Assembly: GCA_902495325.1 (NCBI GenBank)
Contig: CABUWK010000028.1
Coordinates: 1-27,560 of the forward strand
Reading direction: 5' to 3'
Length of the DNA stretch: 27,560 nt
Source: an uncultured Acidiphilium sp.
GTDB taxonomy: Bacteria; Bacillota; Clostridia; Christensenellales; Borkfalkiaceae
Position numbers and translations under genes: made by a program. Of this stretch, positions 1 to 7,222 are shown piece after piece. The stretch's first letter is position 1; every line of letters begins with the position of its first letter. The notes beneath the pieces were generated by a model. It searched no databases, was not told where the DNA came from, and saw only the letters and a list, made by a program, of their open reading frames with translations.

Positions 1-5
1 GACAT

Positions 6-79
6 AAGAGAGTTATTCCTTGTGTTTGTTGTTTTTTTGGTTATTTAACATTATACAAGGTTTTAACTCTCTTGTCTTT
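6..79. repeat. Long inverted repeat with T-run, terminator-like
   Basis: Arms at 6-23 and 55-73 are complementary (AAGAGAGTTA..CCTTGT against ACAAGG..TAACTCTCTT), with only a small internal bubble. They enclose a roughly 31-nt AT-rich loop, and a T7 run follows at about 76-83. On the plus strand this could terminate a gene lying left of the window. It also sits just beyond the broken 3' end of the minus-strand GIY-YIG gene, so it may mark the end of an inserted or deleted segment. No gene is visible in 1-112. Confidence 0.45.
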
Positions 80-112
80 TTTTCAGAGAGTGTTTACACA
101 AAATATTTTACA

Positions 113-463
113 CTATCGTTCATAGTTTGGCAAAACATAATCATAGTACTCCGTTATTCTTTTACGTAAATTTTGATTATCGGTATATCGAGCTCTTCCT
201 ATATACATAACTATTCTGTGATTTTGAGGAATAACTTCTGGGGAAATATAAAAAACATATATTCCCCCTGTTTTGTTATTTATATTTTTTATTTCTGAGC
301 TATGATGATCTCCCTCAAAAAATTTAAATGTCTTCCACTCTGCTTTTTTGATTATATCCAAAACAGTTTCATCTATGCTGTGCCAAAGGTGTGATGGCAA
401 TTCTATTTGTATTTTCTTAGCTTTCAATCCCGAAAGCAAATCCATCATAGAAGTATCTAACAT
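113..463 (-). CDS. Truncated GIY-YIG nuclease-like protein
   Basis: The 116-residue product carries the two signature strands of a GIY-YIG fold: GGIYVFYI at about 66-73 and MYIGRA at 86-91, followed by NLRKRITEYY, which carries the conserved Arg. The fold normally needs another 40-60 residues, including the catalytic Glu and a metal-site helix. Here the frame stops right after LPNYER, so the active site is incomplete. AT-rich DNA and a different hairpin follow at once, as if the 3' half had been deleted. The start is supported by AAAGAGG six to seven bases upstream of ATG 463, and it lies 21 nt after the stop of the preceding remnant, which looks like an old operon. A role in DNA cleavage or defence is only a family-level inference, and the product is probably inactive. 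Confidence 0.6.
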   Translation of the reverse strand: MLDTSMMDLLSGLKAKKIQIELPSHLWHSIDETVLDIIKKAEWKTFKFFEGDHHSSEIKNINNKTGGIYVFYISPEVIPQNHRIVMYIGRARYTDNQNLRKRITEYYDYVLPNYER

Positions 464-484
464 AATAGCCTCTTTAGTTACGTC

Positions 485-740
485 TTAATTAATAAACGAT
501 TCTTCGTAATCTTGACTAAAATCCTTTACTAAATTTGCCAATTTTTCCAAATAATCATCGTTTGTTGCGGCATTTTGTGTTATTTCATCATATATCCATT
601 CAATGCCACCACGCGCATAACTATTAAAAAGTTCCATTCCTTTTTTATGTGTTCTTCGTCTGCGTCATAGCGAAACGATAGATCTATTCTCTCATCTGAG
701 GTCAAAGAAGTATCCTTAAAACAAAAAATCAAAAGGAGTC
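485..740 (-). pseudogene. Frameshifted 3' remnant of an unrecognised gene
   Basis: A protein-like reading runs in one frame (about 728-655: SLTSDERIDLSFRYDADEEH) and then continues sensibly only in another frame from about 650 (GMELFNSYARGGIEWIYDEI, ending YEESFIN at the TAA 485-487). The switch lies in an A6 run near 646-652, where one extra A would restore a single frame. The downstream part alone gives a 50-residue ORF from ATG 637. The 5' side is lost where the recombinase gene begins, so only the C-terminus survives. The last 21 nt before the GIY-YIG start suggest the two genes were once co-transcribed. I do not recognise the family. Confidence 0.45.
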
Positions 741-747
741 TATTTGA

Positions 748-1830
748 ATGAAAAATTGTGTAATTTATGCTCGTTATTCGAGCGACAGATAAACCGAGCA
801 ATCTATCGAAGGGCAACTTCGAGTTTGCTATGAATTTGCGGCGAGAAACGATTTGAATATCGTCCACGAATATATCGACCGCGCTATGACGGGTACAAAC
901 GATAACCGTAAAGACTTTCAACAAATGCTGAGCGACAGCGAACATACCAAAGAATGGGAAATTTGTCTGGTGTATGCGCTTGACCGTTTCGGAAGAAACT
1001 CTATCGAGCAAGCCATAAACAAGTACAAGTTACAAAAAACGGGTAAAATCGTTATATCCGCCACGCAAAAGACATCGAGAAATATCGACGGCTCACAAAA
1101 TCTTGACGGTATTATTCTTGAAAATATGTACGTCGGCATGGCTGAATACTATTCGGCAGAGTTATCTCAAAAGGTAAAGCGCGGTATGAACGAATCTCGT
1201 ATTAAAGGTAACTTTACAGGAGGTTATCTGCCCTTTGGTTATTACAAAACCGGCGACAGAAAAACCGGGGTTAAAGTCCACGTTGACGAAAACCAAGCCG
1301 CCGTTGTAAGAAGATTATTTGAAGAATTTGCCGCAGGAAAACTTGTGTCCGACATTATTGAAGAGTTCCACGAAGAAGGTATACTTTTTAATGGGCGACC
1401 GTTAGCAAAAACTACTGTCTACAATATGCTTAAAAATGAAAAATACATAGGCGTATATAGATTCAACGACGAAGTGTATACCAATATCTATCCCGCTATT
1501 ATCTCGGAAACACTTTTCAATATCGTAAGAGCTAAAGCTGAAGCTAATAAATACGGTAAACATAAGAAAGACGTCGAATATCTGTTAAAATTCAAAGTCA
1601 CTTGCGGTTATTGCGGACAAAGGGTCAATTCAGATTCCGGCACATCTAAAAGCGGAGTGATTATGCGTTATTACAAATGCGCCGGTAAACGAAAAAACAA
1701 ATCTTGTCCCCACATCCCCATACGAAAAGAACTGCTTGAGCAACTCGTAATAGACGCTACTTACGAAGCATTAGCAACGCCGGAGTTGATTGAAAATATA
1801 AAATCTCAAAAAATCGTGTGTTCTGTTTAA
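748..1830 (+). pseudogene. Large serine recombinase, nonsense-interrupted and short
   Basis: ATG 748 has a good ribosome binding site (AAAGGAG at 731-737, 10 nt away). It opens a typical resolvase N-terminus, MKNCVIYARYSSDR, where the first Ser of YSSDR is the expected nucleophile. Codon 15 is TAA (790-792) at the place where relatives read Q (SSDRQTEQSIEGQ), so a single CAA to TAA change explains it. After the stop the same frame continues without a break: catalytic-domain motifs (DRFGRNS, AEYYSAELSQKVKRG), the recombinase domain (PFGYYK, TTVYNMLKNEKYIG) and a zinc ribbon (CGYCG...YYKC...SCPH). It ends after 360 codons, whereas this family is usually 450-550 residues with a C-terminal coiled coil, so the tail is also missing. 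Re-initiation at TTG 853 would drop the nucleophile and give a 325-residue inactive protein. It was probably the integrase of a mobile element now decaying. Confidence 0.8.
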
Positions 1831-1854
1831 GTTTACCGCGTGCCGCCAATCAGA

Positions 1855-1893
1855 ACCTGAATCGAATACGAGAGTGCTCGGTTCAGGTTTTTC
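1855..1893 (+). terminator. Rho-independent terminator after recombinase
   Basis: The stem ACCTGAATCG (1855-1864) pairs with CGGTTCAGGT (1879-1888) with one G-T wobble. It has a 14-nt loop and is followed by TTTTCTTTT. It lies 25 nt after the recombinase stop. Confidence 0.7.
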
Positions 1894-2183
1894 TTTTGCA
1901 AAAATTCAGGTGTTATCTGCGTTTTTCGGCTGTCGGCGTGCCGTCGTTTCGGGCTTTTCGGGGTTCGTATGGATGTGTTCGTATCGCTTTATCCGTAGCA
2001 GTTGCAGACGGCTTTATTCCGCGAAAGGTTCGCGGGCGATGGAAAGGAGTGTATCAGGCTTAGTGTGCTGTTCGGCGGGGGATTGATTGCGCCGCAAAGC
2101 ATCGCGCTTGTATAGTCAAGCCCCCGCCGAAGTGCCATTTGAAGTTTTTCAAGAATTCTACGTCCGCAAACTCTCAATAGCGG
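1894..2183. other. Non-coding stretch between recombinase and GyrI-like gene
   Basis: I see no convincing gene here: the open frames have unlikely composition (Arg/Ser/Phe-rich) and no ribosome binding site. The stretch holds the inverted repeat at 2071-2131, listed separately, and ends in the promoter of the next gene. It may contain the end or attachment site of the element that carried the recombinase, but no direct repeat marking such a site could be identified inside the window. Confidence 0.5.
2071..2131. repeat. Large GC-rich inverted repeat
   Basis: TTCGGCGGGGG (2071-2081) is a perfect complement of CCCCCGCCGAA (2121-2131). After one mismatch the stem continues with TTGA against TCAA, giving 15 of 16 pairs. 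The roughly 29-nt apical part contains GCGCCGCAAAGCATCGCGC. There is no T-run on either side, so it is not a standard terminator. It could be a structured RNA, a recombination site or a remnant end of the decayed element. Confidence 0.55.
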
Positions 2184-2212
2184 TTGAAAAATTTAGAAAT
2201 TTATGCTATAAT
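2184..2212 (+). promoter_or_regulatory. Sigma-A-type promoter for GyrI-like gene
   Basis: TTGAAA (2184-2189), a 17-bp spacer and TATAAT (2207-2212) lie 29 nt upstream of the start codon of the GyrI-like gene. Confidence 0.75.
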
Positions 2213-2241
2213 GTCTGTATCAATAAAGATAGGTAAACATA

Positions 2242-2883
2242 ATGGCGTTTGATTTCAAAAAAGAATATAAAGAGTTTTATATGCCGAAAAATAAGCCGTC
2301 AATTGTTACAATTCCGAAAATGAATTATCTGGCGGTACGCGGTAAAGGTAACCCGAATGACGAAAACGGCGAATATAAAAAGTCAATCGGGCTTTTGTAT
2401 GCCATTGCTTTTACCATCAAAATGAGTTATAAAGGTTCGCATAAAATCGACGGTTATTTTGAATACGTCGTGCCGCCGCTTGAAGGTTTTTGGTGGCAAA
2501 ACGGTAATTCGGGCGAAATCGATTATGCTCACAAGGACGATTTTAATTTTATATCGATTATTCGCTTGCCTGATTTTGTTACGAAAGCAGATTTTGATTG
2601 GGCGATAGAGGAAGCAACGCGAAAGAAGAAAGAAGATTTTTCAAAAGTTGAATTTTTGACATATGACGAAGGCGTTTGCGTTCAGTGTATGCATATCGGA
2701 AGTTTTGACGACGAGCCTCAAACCGTTTCACTTATGCACGAATTTATGATTGAAAACGGATACAAATCAGATATAACCGAAAATCGTTATCATCACGAAA
2801 TATATTTGTCAGACCCGCGCAAATGTGCGGTAGAAAAATTAAAAACCGTTATTAGAATTCCTATCAAAAGGATTAGCGTGTAA
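2242..2883 (+). CDS. GyrI-like small-molecule-binding domain protein
   Basis: The 213-residue product begins with a short basic segment and then carries hallmarks of the stand-alone GyrI-like family (COG4832-type): the strand TIPKMNYLAVRGKGNP at about 23-38, YAIAFTIKM at about 53-61, and the ligand-pocket region YVVPPLEGFWW at about 74-84. The SOUL/GyrI fold usually binds small hydrophobic or cationic compounds, either as the effector domain of MerR/AraC regulators or as a free-standing sequestering or hydrolase-like protein. No DNA-binding domain is attached here. The gene is monocistronic, with its own promoter at 2184-2212 and a strong terminator at 2930-2975. The ribosome binding site is weak (GATAGG). 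The length is full for the family and the ligand is unknown. Confidence 0.75.
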   Translation: MAFDFKKEYKEFYMPKNKPSIVTIPKMNYLAVRGKGNPNDENGEYKKSIGLLYAIAFTIKMSYKGSHKIDGYFEYVVPPLEGFWWQNGNSGEIDYAHKDDFNFISIIRLPDFVTKADFDWAIEEATRKKKEDFSKVEFLTYDEGVCVQCMHIGSFDDEPQTVSLMHEFMIENGYKSDITENRYHHEIYLSDPRKCAVEKLKTVIRIPIKRISV

Positions 2884-2929
2884 CGTTTCAGACAATTCGA
2901 TTTACGTTACTGACGCTTCGCCGGAAGGA

Positions 2930-2975
2930 AATAATACGAACACCGACGATGAGTCGGGGTTCGTATTATTTTTTT
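2930..2975 (+). terminator. Strong intrinsic terminator of GyrI-like gene
   Basis: An 18-bp stem (AATAATACGAACACCGAC with GTCGGGGTTCGTATTATT, one mismatch) has a 5-nt GATGA loop and is followed by a T-run to 2975. Confidence 0.85.
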
Positions 2976-3018
2976 AGACGATCATTTCGGTATAAAAGTA
3001 AAAAACGAATAAAAACGA

Positions 3019-3060
3019 ACAGCCGGGCGCAAATTGCGGAATGTACGCCCGGCTGTCTTT
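3019..3060. terminator. Hairpin terminator between convergent genes
   Basis: ACAGCCGGGCG (3019-3029) and CGCCCGGCTGT (3046-3056) form a perfect 11-bp stem. On the minus strand it is followed by TTCGTTTTTATTCGTTTTTT, so it should terminate the minus-strand membrane-protein gene. On the plus strand a shorter TCTTTT follows, so it could act in both directions. Confidence 0.65.
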
Positions 3061-3121
3061 TGTTATGTTGTTTTCAGATAGAAAAAGGTGTTTTCCCGCC
3101 CCGGTACAAAGGACCCGGCGG

Positions 3122-3589
3122 TTATTTCCCGGTAAGGCTTTTTAACGTTGCCCATACTTCGGCTACGTCATCGACATAGTTGATTTTATAGGTTTTGTTT
3201 TCGGTTTCTATGATAAGAAGTCCGTACTCATCGTGACCGCTCCATTTGTTTCTGTTAAATGACTGATTAAATTTCAGGGAAACGATACTGTGGAGATTAA
3301 GTTCGATCCATGCCTTTTTGTAATACAGATACAATGTGTTTCCGTTGCGTTTGATCAGTTCGTTCGGAAGGCGGAAATACGGTACAACGTAGTGCAACAT
3401 CATCCACACGGAAACCAAACCCAATGCAGCCACCAAGCAGAACATTTTCAGAATCGTAAAGGTGTCGCCCTGGATGTCGGAACAGCTCCGCATTAAAAGT
3501 ATTGAGAGAAAAACGAATCCTCCGAACATTAAGCCGATAGAAACAAGCCAACCTCTGAGGTTTATCCCTTTTCTTGCGATAACTTCCAT
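3122..3589 (-). CDS. Small two-helix membrane protein, PH-like soluble tail
   Basis: From ATG 3589 the product is 155 residues. This start is chosen because AGAAGGAGA lies seven bases upstream of it; an in-frame ATG at 3628 would add 13 residues but has no good site. Two hydrophobic segments (about 12-32 and 45-70) are separated by a short polar loop. They are followed by a soluble part rich in alternating strands (NTLYLYYKKAWIELNLHSIVSL, then YGLLIIETENKTYKINYVDD). That pattern resembles the bacterial PH-domain or YcxB-like membrane proteins, but no diagnostic motif confirms it. Function is unknown. It is transcribed alone from the promoter and conserved leader at 3650-3784, and terminates at the 3019-3060 hairpin. 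Confidence 0.6.
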   Translation of the reverse strand: MEVIARKGINLRGWLVSIGLMFGGFVFLSILLMRSCSDIQGDTFTILKMFCLVAALGLVSVWMMLHYVVPYFRLPNELIKRNGNTLYLYYKKAWIELNLHSIVSLKFNQSFNRNKWSGHDEYGLLIIETENKTYKINYVDDVAEVWATLKSLTGK

Positions 3590-3649
3590 AAACATTCTCC
3601 TTCTGAAAAATAAAAATTCCGGTTTCATCAGATCGAAACGAAGGATGTG

Positions 3650-3784
3650 ATTTTATCGGCAAACTGCCGTTGCCATGCGCTTTTTCTTCGAAAAGCTACC
3701 GTTTCCGTTGAAATGCTGCGCTCGGAAACCCTTGCAAGCAAGTTTCCTCGCTTGCATTATATCACAACCGGTTTGCTTTATCAA
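3650..3784 (-). promoter_or_regulatory. Promoter plus conserved structured leader, copy A
   Basis: On the minus strand TTGATA (3784-3779), a 17-bp spacer and TATAAT (3761-3756) form a good promoter. The predicted transcript starts near 3749 and runs about 160 nt to the start codon of the membrane-protein gene. Positions 3750-3650 match 20675-20564 at about 80% by eye. Predicted hairpins are GGAAAC/GTTTCC (3747-3742 with 3729-3724), TTTC-AACG-GAAA (3713-3702), arms around CGAAGA (about 3695-3680), and GGCAAC/GTTTGCC (3674-3658). No U-run follows the last hairpin. It could be a cis-acting leader or a small RNA read through into the gene. I know of no family it matches. Confidence 0.6.
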
Positions 3785-3885
3785 TTGTTTTGTTGAAAAT
3801 TTAATTAATAATTGATCGGATGCAAAAGAAAAAATGAAACAAAGCCCGATTTGCGGAGATAAAAGGTCCTGTTTCCGTTATCTTG

Positions 3886-3915
3886 TTGACAGAGGATATA
3901 AAAATGTGGTAAAAT
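3886..3915 (+). promoter_or_regulatory. Promoter of the ABC exporter operon
   Basis: TTGACA (3886-3891), an 18-bp spacer and TAAAAT (3910-3915) precede the first ABC gene by 76 nt. The rest of 3785-3991 is AT-rich and shows no gene. Confidence 0.65.
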
Positions 3916-3991
3916 AAAACGGATTATAGCTTTTAGTGAAAAAAGAAAACGGAGCCTGCGGGAAGGCTGCTATCGGAACGGGAGGGGTATT

Positions 3992-4705
3992 ATGCTGAAA
4001 ATAGAACATCTTACGAAAACTTATGACGGAAAACGTGCGGTGGACGATCTGTCTCTGCACATTCTGCCCGGGGAGATCTACGGGTTTATCGGTCACAACG
4101 GCGCGGGAAAAACGACGACGCTGAAAGCGGTGGTCGGCATCCTTCCGTTTGACGGGGGCAGAATCCTGATCGACGGAAAATCGGTGACCGAAGATCCGTT
4201 GGGGTGTAAAAAAGAGATTGCCTATATCCCGGATAACCCCGATCTGTACGACTATATGACGGGGCAGAAATATCTCGATTTTATTGCGGACGTATTTCGC
4301 GTGAGCGATCAAAACCGACGGGACAAGGTGGAAGAATACGCGGGCGCGTTGGGGTTAAAAAACGATTTAAATCAACCTATAGGCACTTATTCGCACGGAA
4401 TGAAACAAAAGCTCGCGATTATTTCGGCATGGATCCACGATCCGAAACTCGTGATCATGGACGAACCTTTCGTCGGGCTCGATCCGAAAGCTTCGCACCT
4501 GTTAAAGGAGATGATGCGGAAACTTTGCGACAACGGCGGGGCGATTTTCTTTTCCACCCACGTGCTCGAGGTGGCGGAAAAACTGTGCGATAAAGTTGCC
4601 ATCATCAGACAGGGTAAACTGATCCGTTCGGGCACGATGGAAGAGGTGAAGGGCGACGAATCTCTCGAAGAGGTGTTCCTCGGGCTGGAGGGAACGCAAT
4701 GCTGA
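3992..4705 (+). CDS. ABC transporter ATP-binding protein (exporter 1)
   Basis: This 237-residue single nucleotide-binding domain hydrolyses ATP on the cytoplasmic side to power the permease encoded next. Visible motifs are Walker A GHNGAGKT (34-41), signature YSHGMKQK (133-140, the degenerate SHGM form common in ABC-2/BcrA-type exporters instead of LSGGQ), Walker B LVIMDEP (153-159), D-loop GLDP, and H-loop STH in FFSTHVLE. GGGAGGGG upstream of ATG 3992 gives a strong start. The stop overlaps the permease start by 7 nt, implying translational coupling. The substrate cannot be read. Relatives include YtrB/BcrA-like subunits for drugs, peptides or lipids. Confidence 0.9.
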   Translation: MLKIEHLTKTYDGKRAVDDLSLHILPGEIYGFIGHNGAGKTTTLKAVVGILPFDGGRILIDGKSVTEDPLGCKKEIAYIPDNPDLYDYMTGQKYLDFIADVFRVSDQNRRDKVEEYAGALGLKNDLNQPIGTYSHGMKQKLAIISAWIHDPKLVIMDEPFVGLDPKASHLLKEMMRKLCDNGGAIFFSTHVLEVAEKLCDKVAIIRQGKLIRSGTMEEVKGDESLEEVFLGLEGTQC

Positions 4706-6294
4706 AAGTTTTGCTGAAAAAGCAGATGACGGAGATCTTTCGCGCCTATTTCGTGCAGACAAAACAGAATAAGGCGAGAACGAAAGTTTCCACGATCGTT
4801 TGTTTTACCCTTTTCGCTTTTCTGATGATAGTGATCCTCGGCGGCATTTTTACCGCCGTTTCCGTTTCGCTTTGCATTCCGATGTCGGAAGCCGGCGTGC
4901 CGTGGCTCTATTATGCCATCATGGGGCTGATCGCCGTGATGCTCGGCACGTTCGGCAGCGTGTTCAGCACCTATTCGAGCCTTTATCTTTCGAAGGATAA
5001 CGATTTGCTGCTTTCCATGCCGATCCCCGTCGACACGATCATCGCGTCCCGTCTGCTCGGCGTGTATCTGATCGGATTGATGTATACAGGGGTGGTGATC
5101 GTGCCCGCGATCGTCGTTTACTGGGCTTTGGCTTCCTTTACGGCGGCTTCTGTGATCGGCGGGATATTCTGGCTGTTTTCGCTTTCCGTTTTCGTGCTCG
5201 TTTTATCCTGCGCGCTCGGCTATGCGGTTGCGAGGATAAGCGTGAAACTGAAGAGGAAAAGTTTTACCGCCGTGCTTGCGGCGCTCCTTTTTTTCGGCGC
5301 GTACTATCTGTTCTTTTTCAACGCGCAGAACATTCTTTCGGAACTGGCGGAAAACGCGGCGCAGCTTGGCGAGCAGGTCAGAAGTACGGCGTATGCCGTT
5401 TATTTCATCGGCAACGCGGGCACGGGGAATTTTCTTTCCCTTCTTGTCGTAACGCTCGGCGTTCTTGCGTTGTTTTTTGCGATCTGGGTGATTTTAAGAA
5501 GCAGTTTCTTCCGTATCGCCGCGTCTTCCGGCGTTTCGGGAAGAGTGAAGGAGAAAAAGGGACGGGCGGGGAAACCGGCAAAGAGCAAAGGCGTATTTTC
5601 CGCTCTGGTCGCAAAGGAGTTCCGTCGGTTTGCGTCCAGCGCGAATTACATTCTGAACTGCGGGTTCGGCGCGCTTATCCTGATCGCGCTCGGGGTGTTT
5701 GTGCTGATGGGAAAAGATCTGTTTGCCTCCCTCGGTGATGTTCCGTACGGGAGCATAGGCGTCTGCATGGGGATTTGTCTGGCGATTTGCGGGGTCTGCA
5801 CGGTCGTGCCGTCCGTTTCTCTGGAAGGGAAAACGCTCTGGATCATCCGTTCGCTGCCCGTCGATACGTGGGCGGTGTTGCGGGCAAAACTTACGGTGCA
5901 GTTCGTGCTTGCTTTCGTGCCGACGGTTTTTGCGCTGATCTGCGCGGCGATCGCGTCGGTTTTCACGCCGGTCGGAGGGATCTTTGCGGCGATCGAGGTG
6001 TTTTCTTTCCTGTGGTTGTACGATCTGTTCGGGCTTTTTCTCGGGCTGAAATTGCCGGACCTTTCCTGGACGAACGAGATCACGGCGATCAAGCGCAGCG
6101 CGTGCGTGGGGCTTTGCTTGCTCGGCGGCGGCGTGTATTCGGTTATCGGTTTTGCATCGGTTTTATTTTTGGGAATGGCAGGAATTGCAACGGAGCTCTG
6201 CATGGGGGTATTAGCTTTCATTACCCTTGTTGCGGCGGTTTTCCTTCGCCGTTATCTGAAAAAGAAGGGATGCGGACTTTTCGAAGAATTATAA
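4699..6294 (+). CDS. ABC-2 type exporter permease, large (exporter 1)
   Basis: A 531-residue polytopic membrane protein has about twelve hydrophobic segments in two blocks (roughly 35-280 and 315-520), separated by a basic linker with KEKKGRAGKPAKSKG at about 286-300. The N-terminus is a cytoplasmic amphipathic segment (LLKKQMTEIFRAYF). A phrase typical of large clostridial ABC-2 permeases is DLLLSMPIPVDTIIASRLLG near residues 102-121, mirrored in the second half by WIIRSLPVDTWAVLRAKL. This suggests an internal duplication, so one chain could supply both membrane halves. It pairs with the ATPase whose gene it overlaps. The substrate is unknown. Confidence 0.85.
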   Translation: MLKVLLKKQMTEIFRAYFVQTKQNKARTKVSTIVCFTLFAFLMIVILGGIFTAVSVSLCIPMSEAGVPWLYYAIMGLIAVMLGTFGSVFSTYSSLYLSKDNDLLLSMPIPVDTIIASRLLGVYLIGLMYTGVVIVPAIVVYWALASFTAASVIGGIFWLFSLSVFVLVLSCALGYAVARISVKLKRKSFTAVLAALLFFGAYYLFFFNAQNILSELAENAAQLGEQVRSTAYAVYFIGNAGTGNFLSLLVVTLGVLALFFAIWVILRSSFFRIAASSGVSGRVKEKKGRAGKPAKSKGVFSALVAKEFRRFASSANYILNCGFGALILIALGVFVLMGKDLFASLGDVPYGSIGVCMGICLAICGVCTVVPSVSLEGKTLWIIRSLPVDTWAVLRAKLTVQFVLAFVPTVFALICAAIASVFTPVGGIFAAIEVFSFLWLYDLFGLFLGLKLPDLSWTNEITAIKRSACVGLCLLGGGVYSVIGFASVLFLGMAGIATELCMGVLAFITLVAAVFLRRYLKKKGCGLFEEL

Positions 6295-6310
6295 AACGGG
6301 AGAATAAAAA

Positions 6311-7222
6311 ATGAACGATCTGATAAAGATCAGCGGATTAAACAAGAGTTTCGGCGAAGTTCATGCCGTAAACGACCTTAGCTTCCGCGTAAAAGAAGGG
6401 GAGTTGTTTGCCTTTCTCGGCGTGAACGGCGCGGGAAAATCCACAACGATCAACATTATTTGCGGACAGCTGAAAAAAGACGGCGGGGAAGTGGAGATCT
6501 GCGGGACCGATCTCGACAGAGATCCGGACGGCATCAAAAGGCAACTCGGCGTTGTATTTCAGGGCTCCGGGCTCGATAAAGACCTCACCGTGAAGGACAA
6601 TCTCGAAAGCCGCGCCGCTCTTTACGGGATCTACGGAAAGGAATTCCGCACCCGTCTCGACGAACTTGCGGCTCTGCTCGATTTCAAAGATCTTTTAAAC
6701 CGCACGCTCGGGAAACTTTCCGGCGGACAGAAGAGAAGGATCGATATTGCGCGCGCGCTGCTGCATCGCCCGAAACTTCTCATTCTGGATGAGCCGACCA
6801 CGGGGCTCGATCCGCAGACGAGAAGCCTTTTGTGGAAGGTGATCGCGGATTTAAGAAGAGAAAACGGCATGACGGTTTTTCTTACCACTCATTACATGGA
6901 AGAAGCCGCGGACGCCGATTACGTGGTCATTCTCGACCACGGTAAAATCGCGGCGGAAGGAACGCCCGTCGAATTGAAAAATCGGTTTACGGGCGATTAT
7001 ATCACCTTGTACGGCATAACGGAAGACAAGGTGAAAACGCTCGGCGTTCCTTATGTTGCTTTGCGTAACGCCTGCCGGATCTCCGTTCCGGATACCGCCG
7101 CGGCAACCGGAATGATCGTTGCGCACCCGGACGTGTTTACCGATTACGAGATCACGAAGGGCAGAATGGACGACGTATTTCTTGCCGTTACGGGGAAAAA
7201 GCTTACGGGAGACGAAAAATGA
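6311..7222 (+). CDS. ABC transporter ATP-binding protein (exporter 2, DrrA-like)
   Basis: The 303-residue ATPase has a complete motif set: Walker A GVNGAGKST (37-45), Q-loop in VVFQGS, canonical signature LSGGQ (136-140), Walker B LLILDEP (156-162), GLDP D-loop, and switch His in FLTTHYMEEA. A roughly 70-residue C-terminal extension after the ATPase core (from about 225) is typical of the DrrA/NodI daunorubicin-resistance family, which exports hydrophobic compounds. The ribosome binding site is CGGGAGAA, and the gene starts 16 nt after the first permease. It overlaps the second permease by 4 nt. Unlike the first ATPase, its signature is canonical, so the two are not recent duplicates. Confidence 0.9.
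   Translation: MNDLIKISGLNKSFGEVHAVNDLSFRVKEGELFAFLGVNGAGKSTTINIICGQLKKDGGEVEICGTDLDRDPDGIKRQLGVVFQGSGLDKDLTVKDNLESRAALYGIYGKEFRTRLDELAALLDFKDLLNRTLGKLSGGQKRRIDIARALLHRPKLLILDEPTTGLDPQTRSLLWKVIADLRRENGMTVFLTTHYMEEAADADYVVILDHGKIAAEGTPVELKNRFTGDYITLYGITEDKVKTLGVPYVALRNACRISVPDTAAATGMIVAHPDVFTDYEITKGRMDDVFLAVTGKKLTGDEK

Noticed and set aside
748..1830. Alternative genetic code with TAA read as Gln
   Set aside because: TAA is used as the normal terminal stop in this gene, glmS and others in the window, so recoding is not supported.
1818..2177. Short overlapping reading frames after the recombinase
   Set aside because: They overlap the terminator hairpin, have skewed composition, lack ribosome binding sites and show no recognisable motif.
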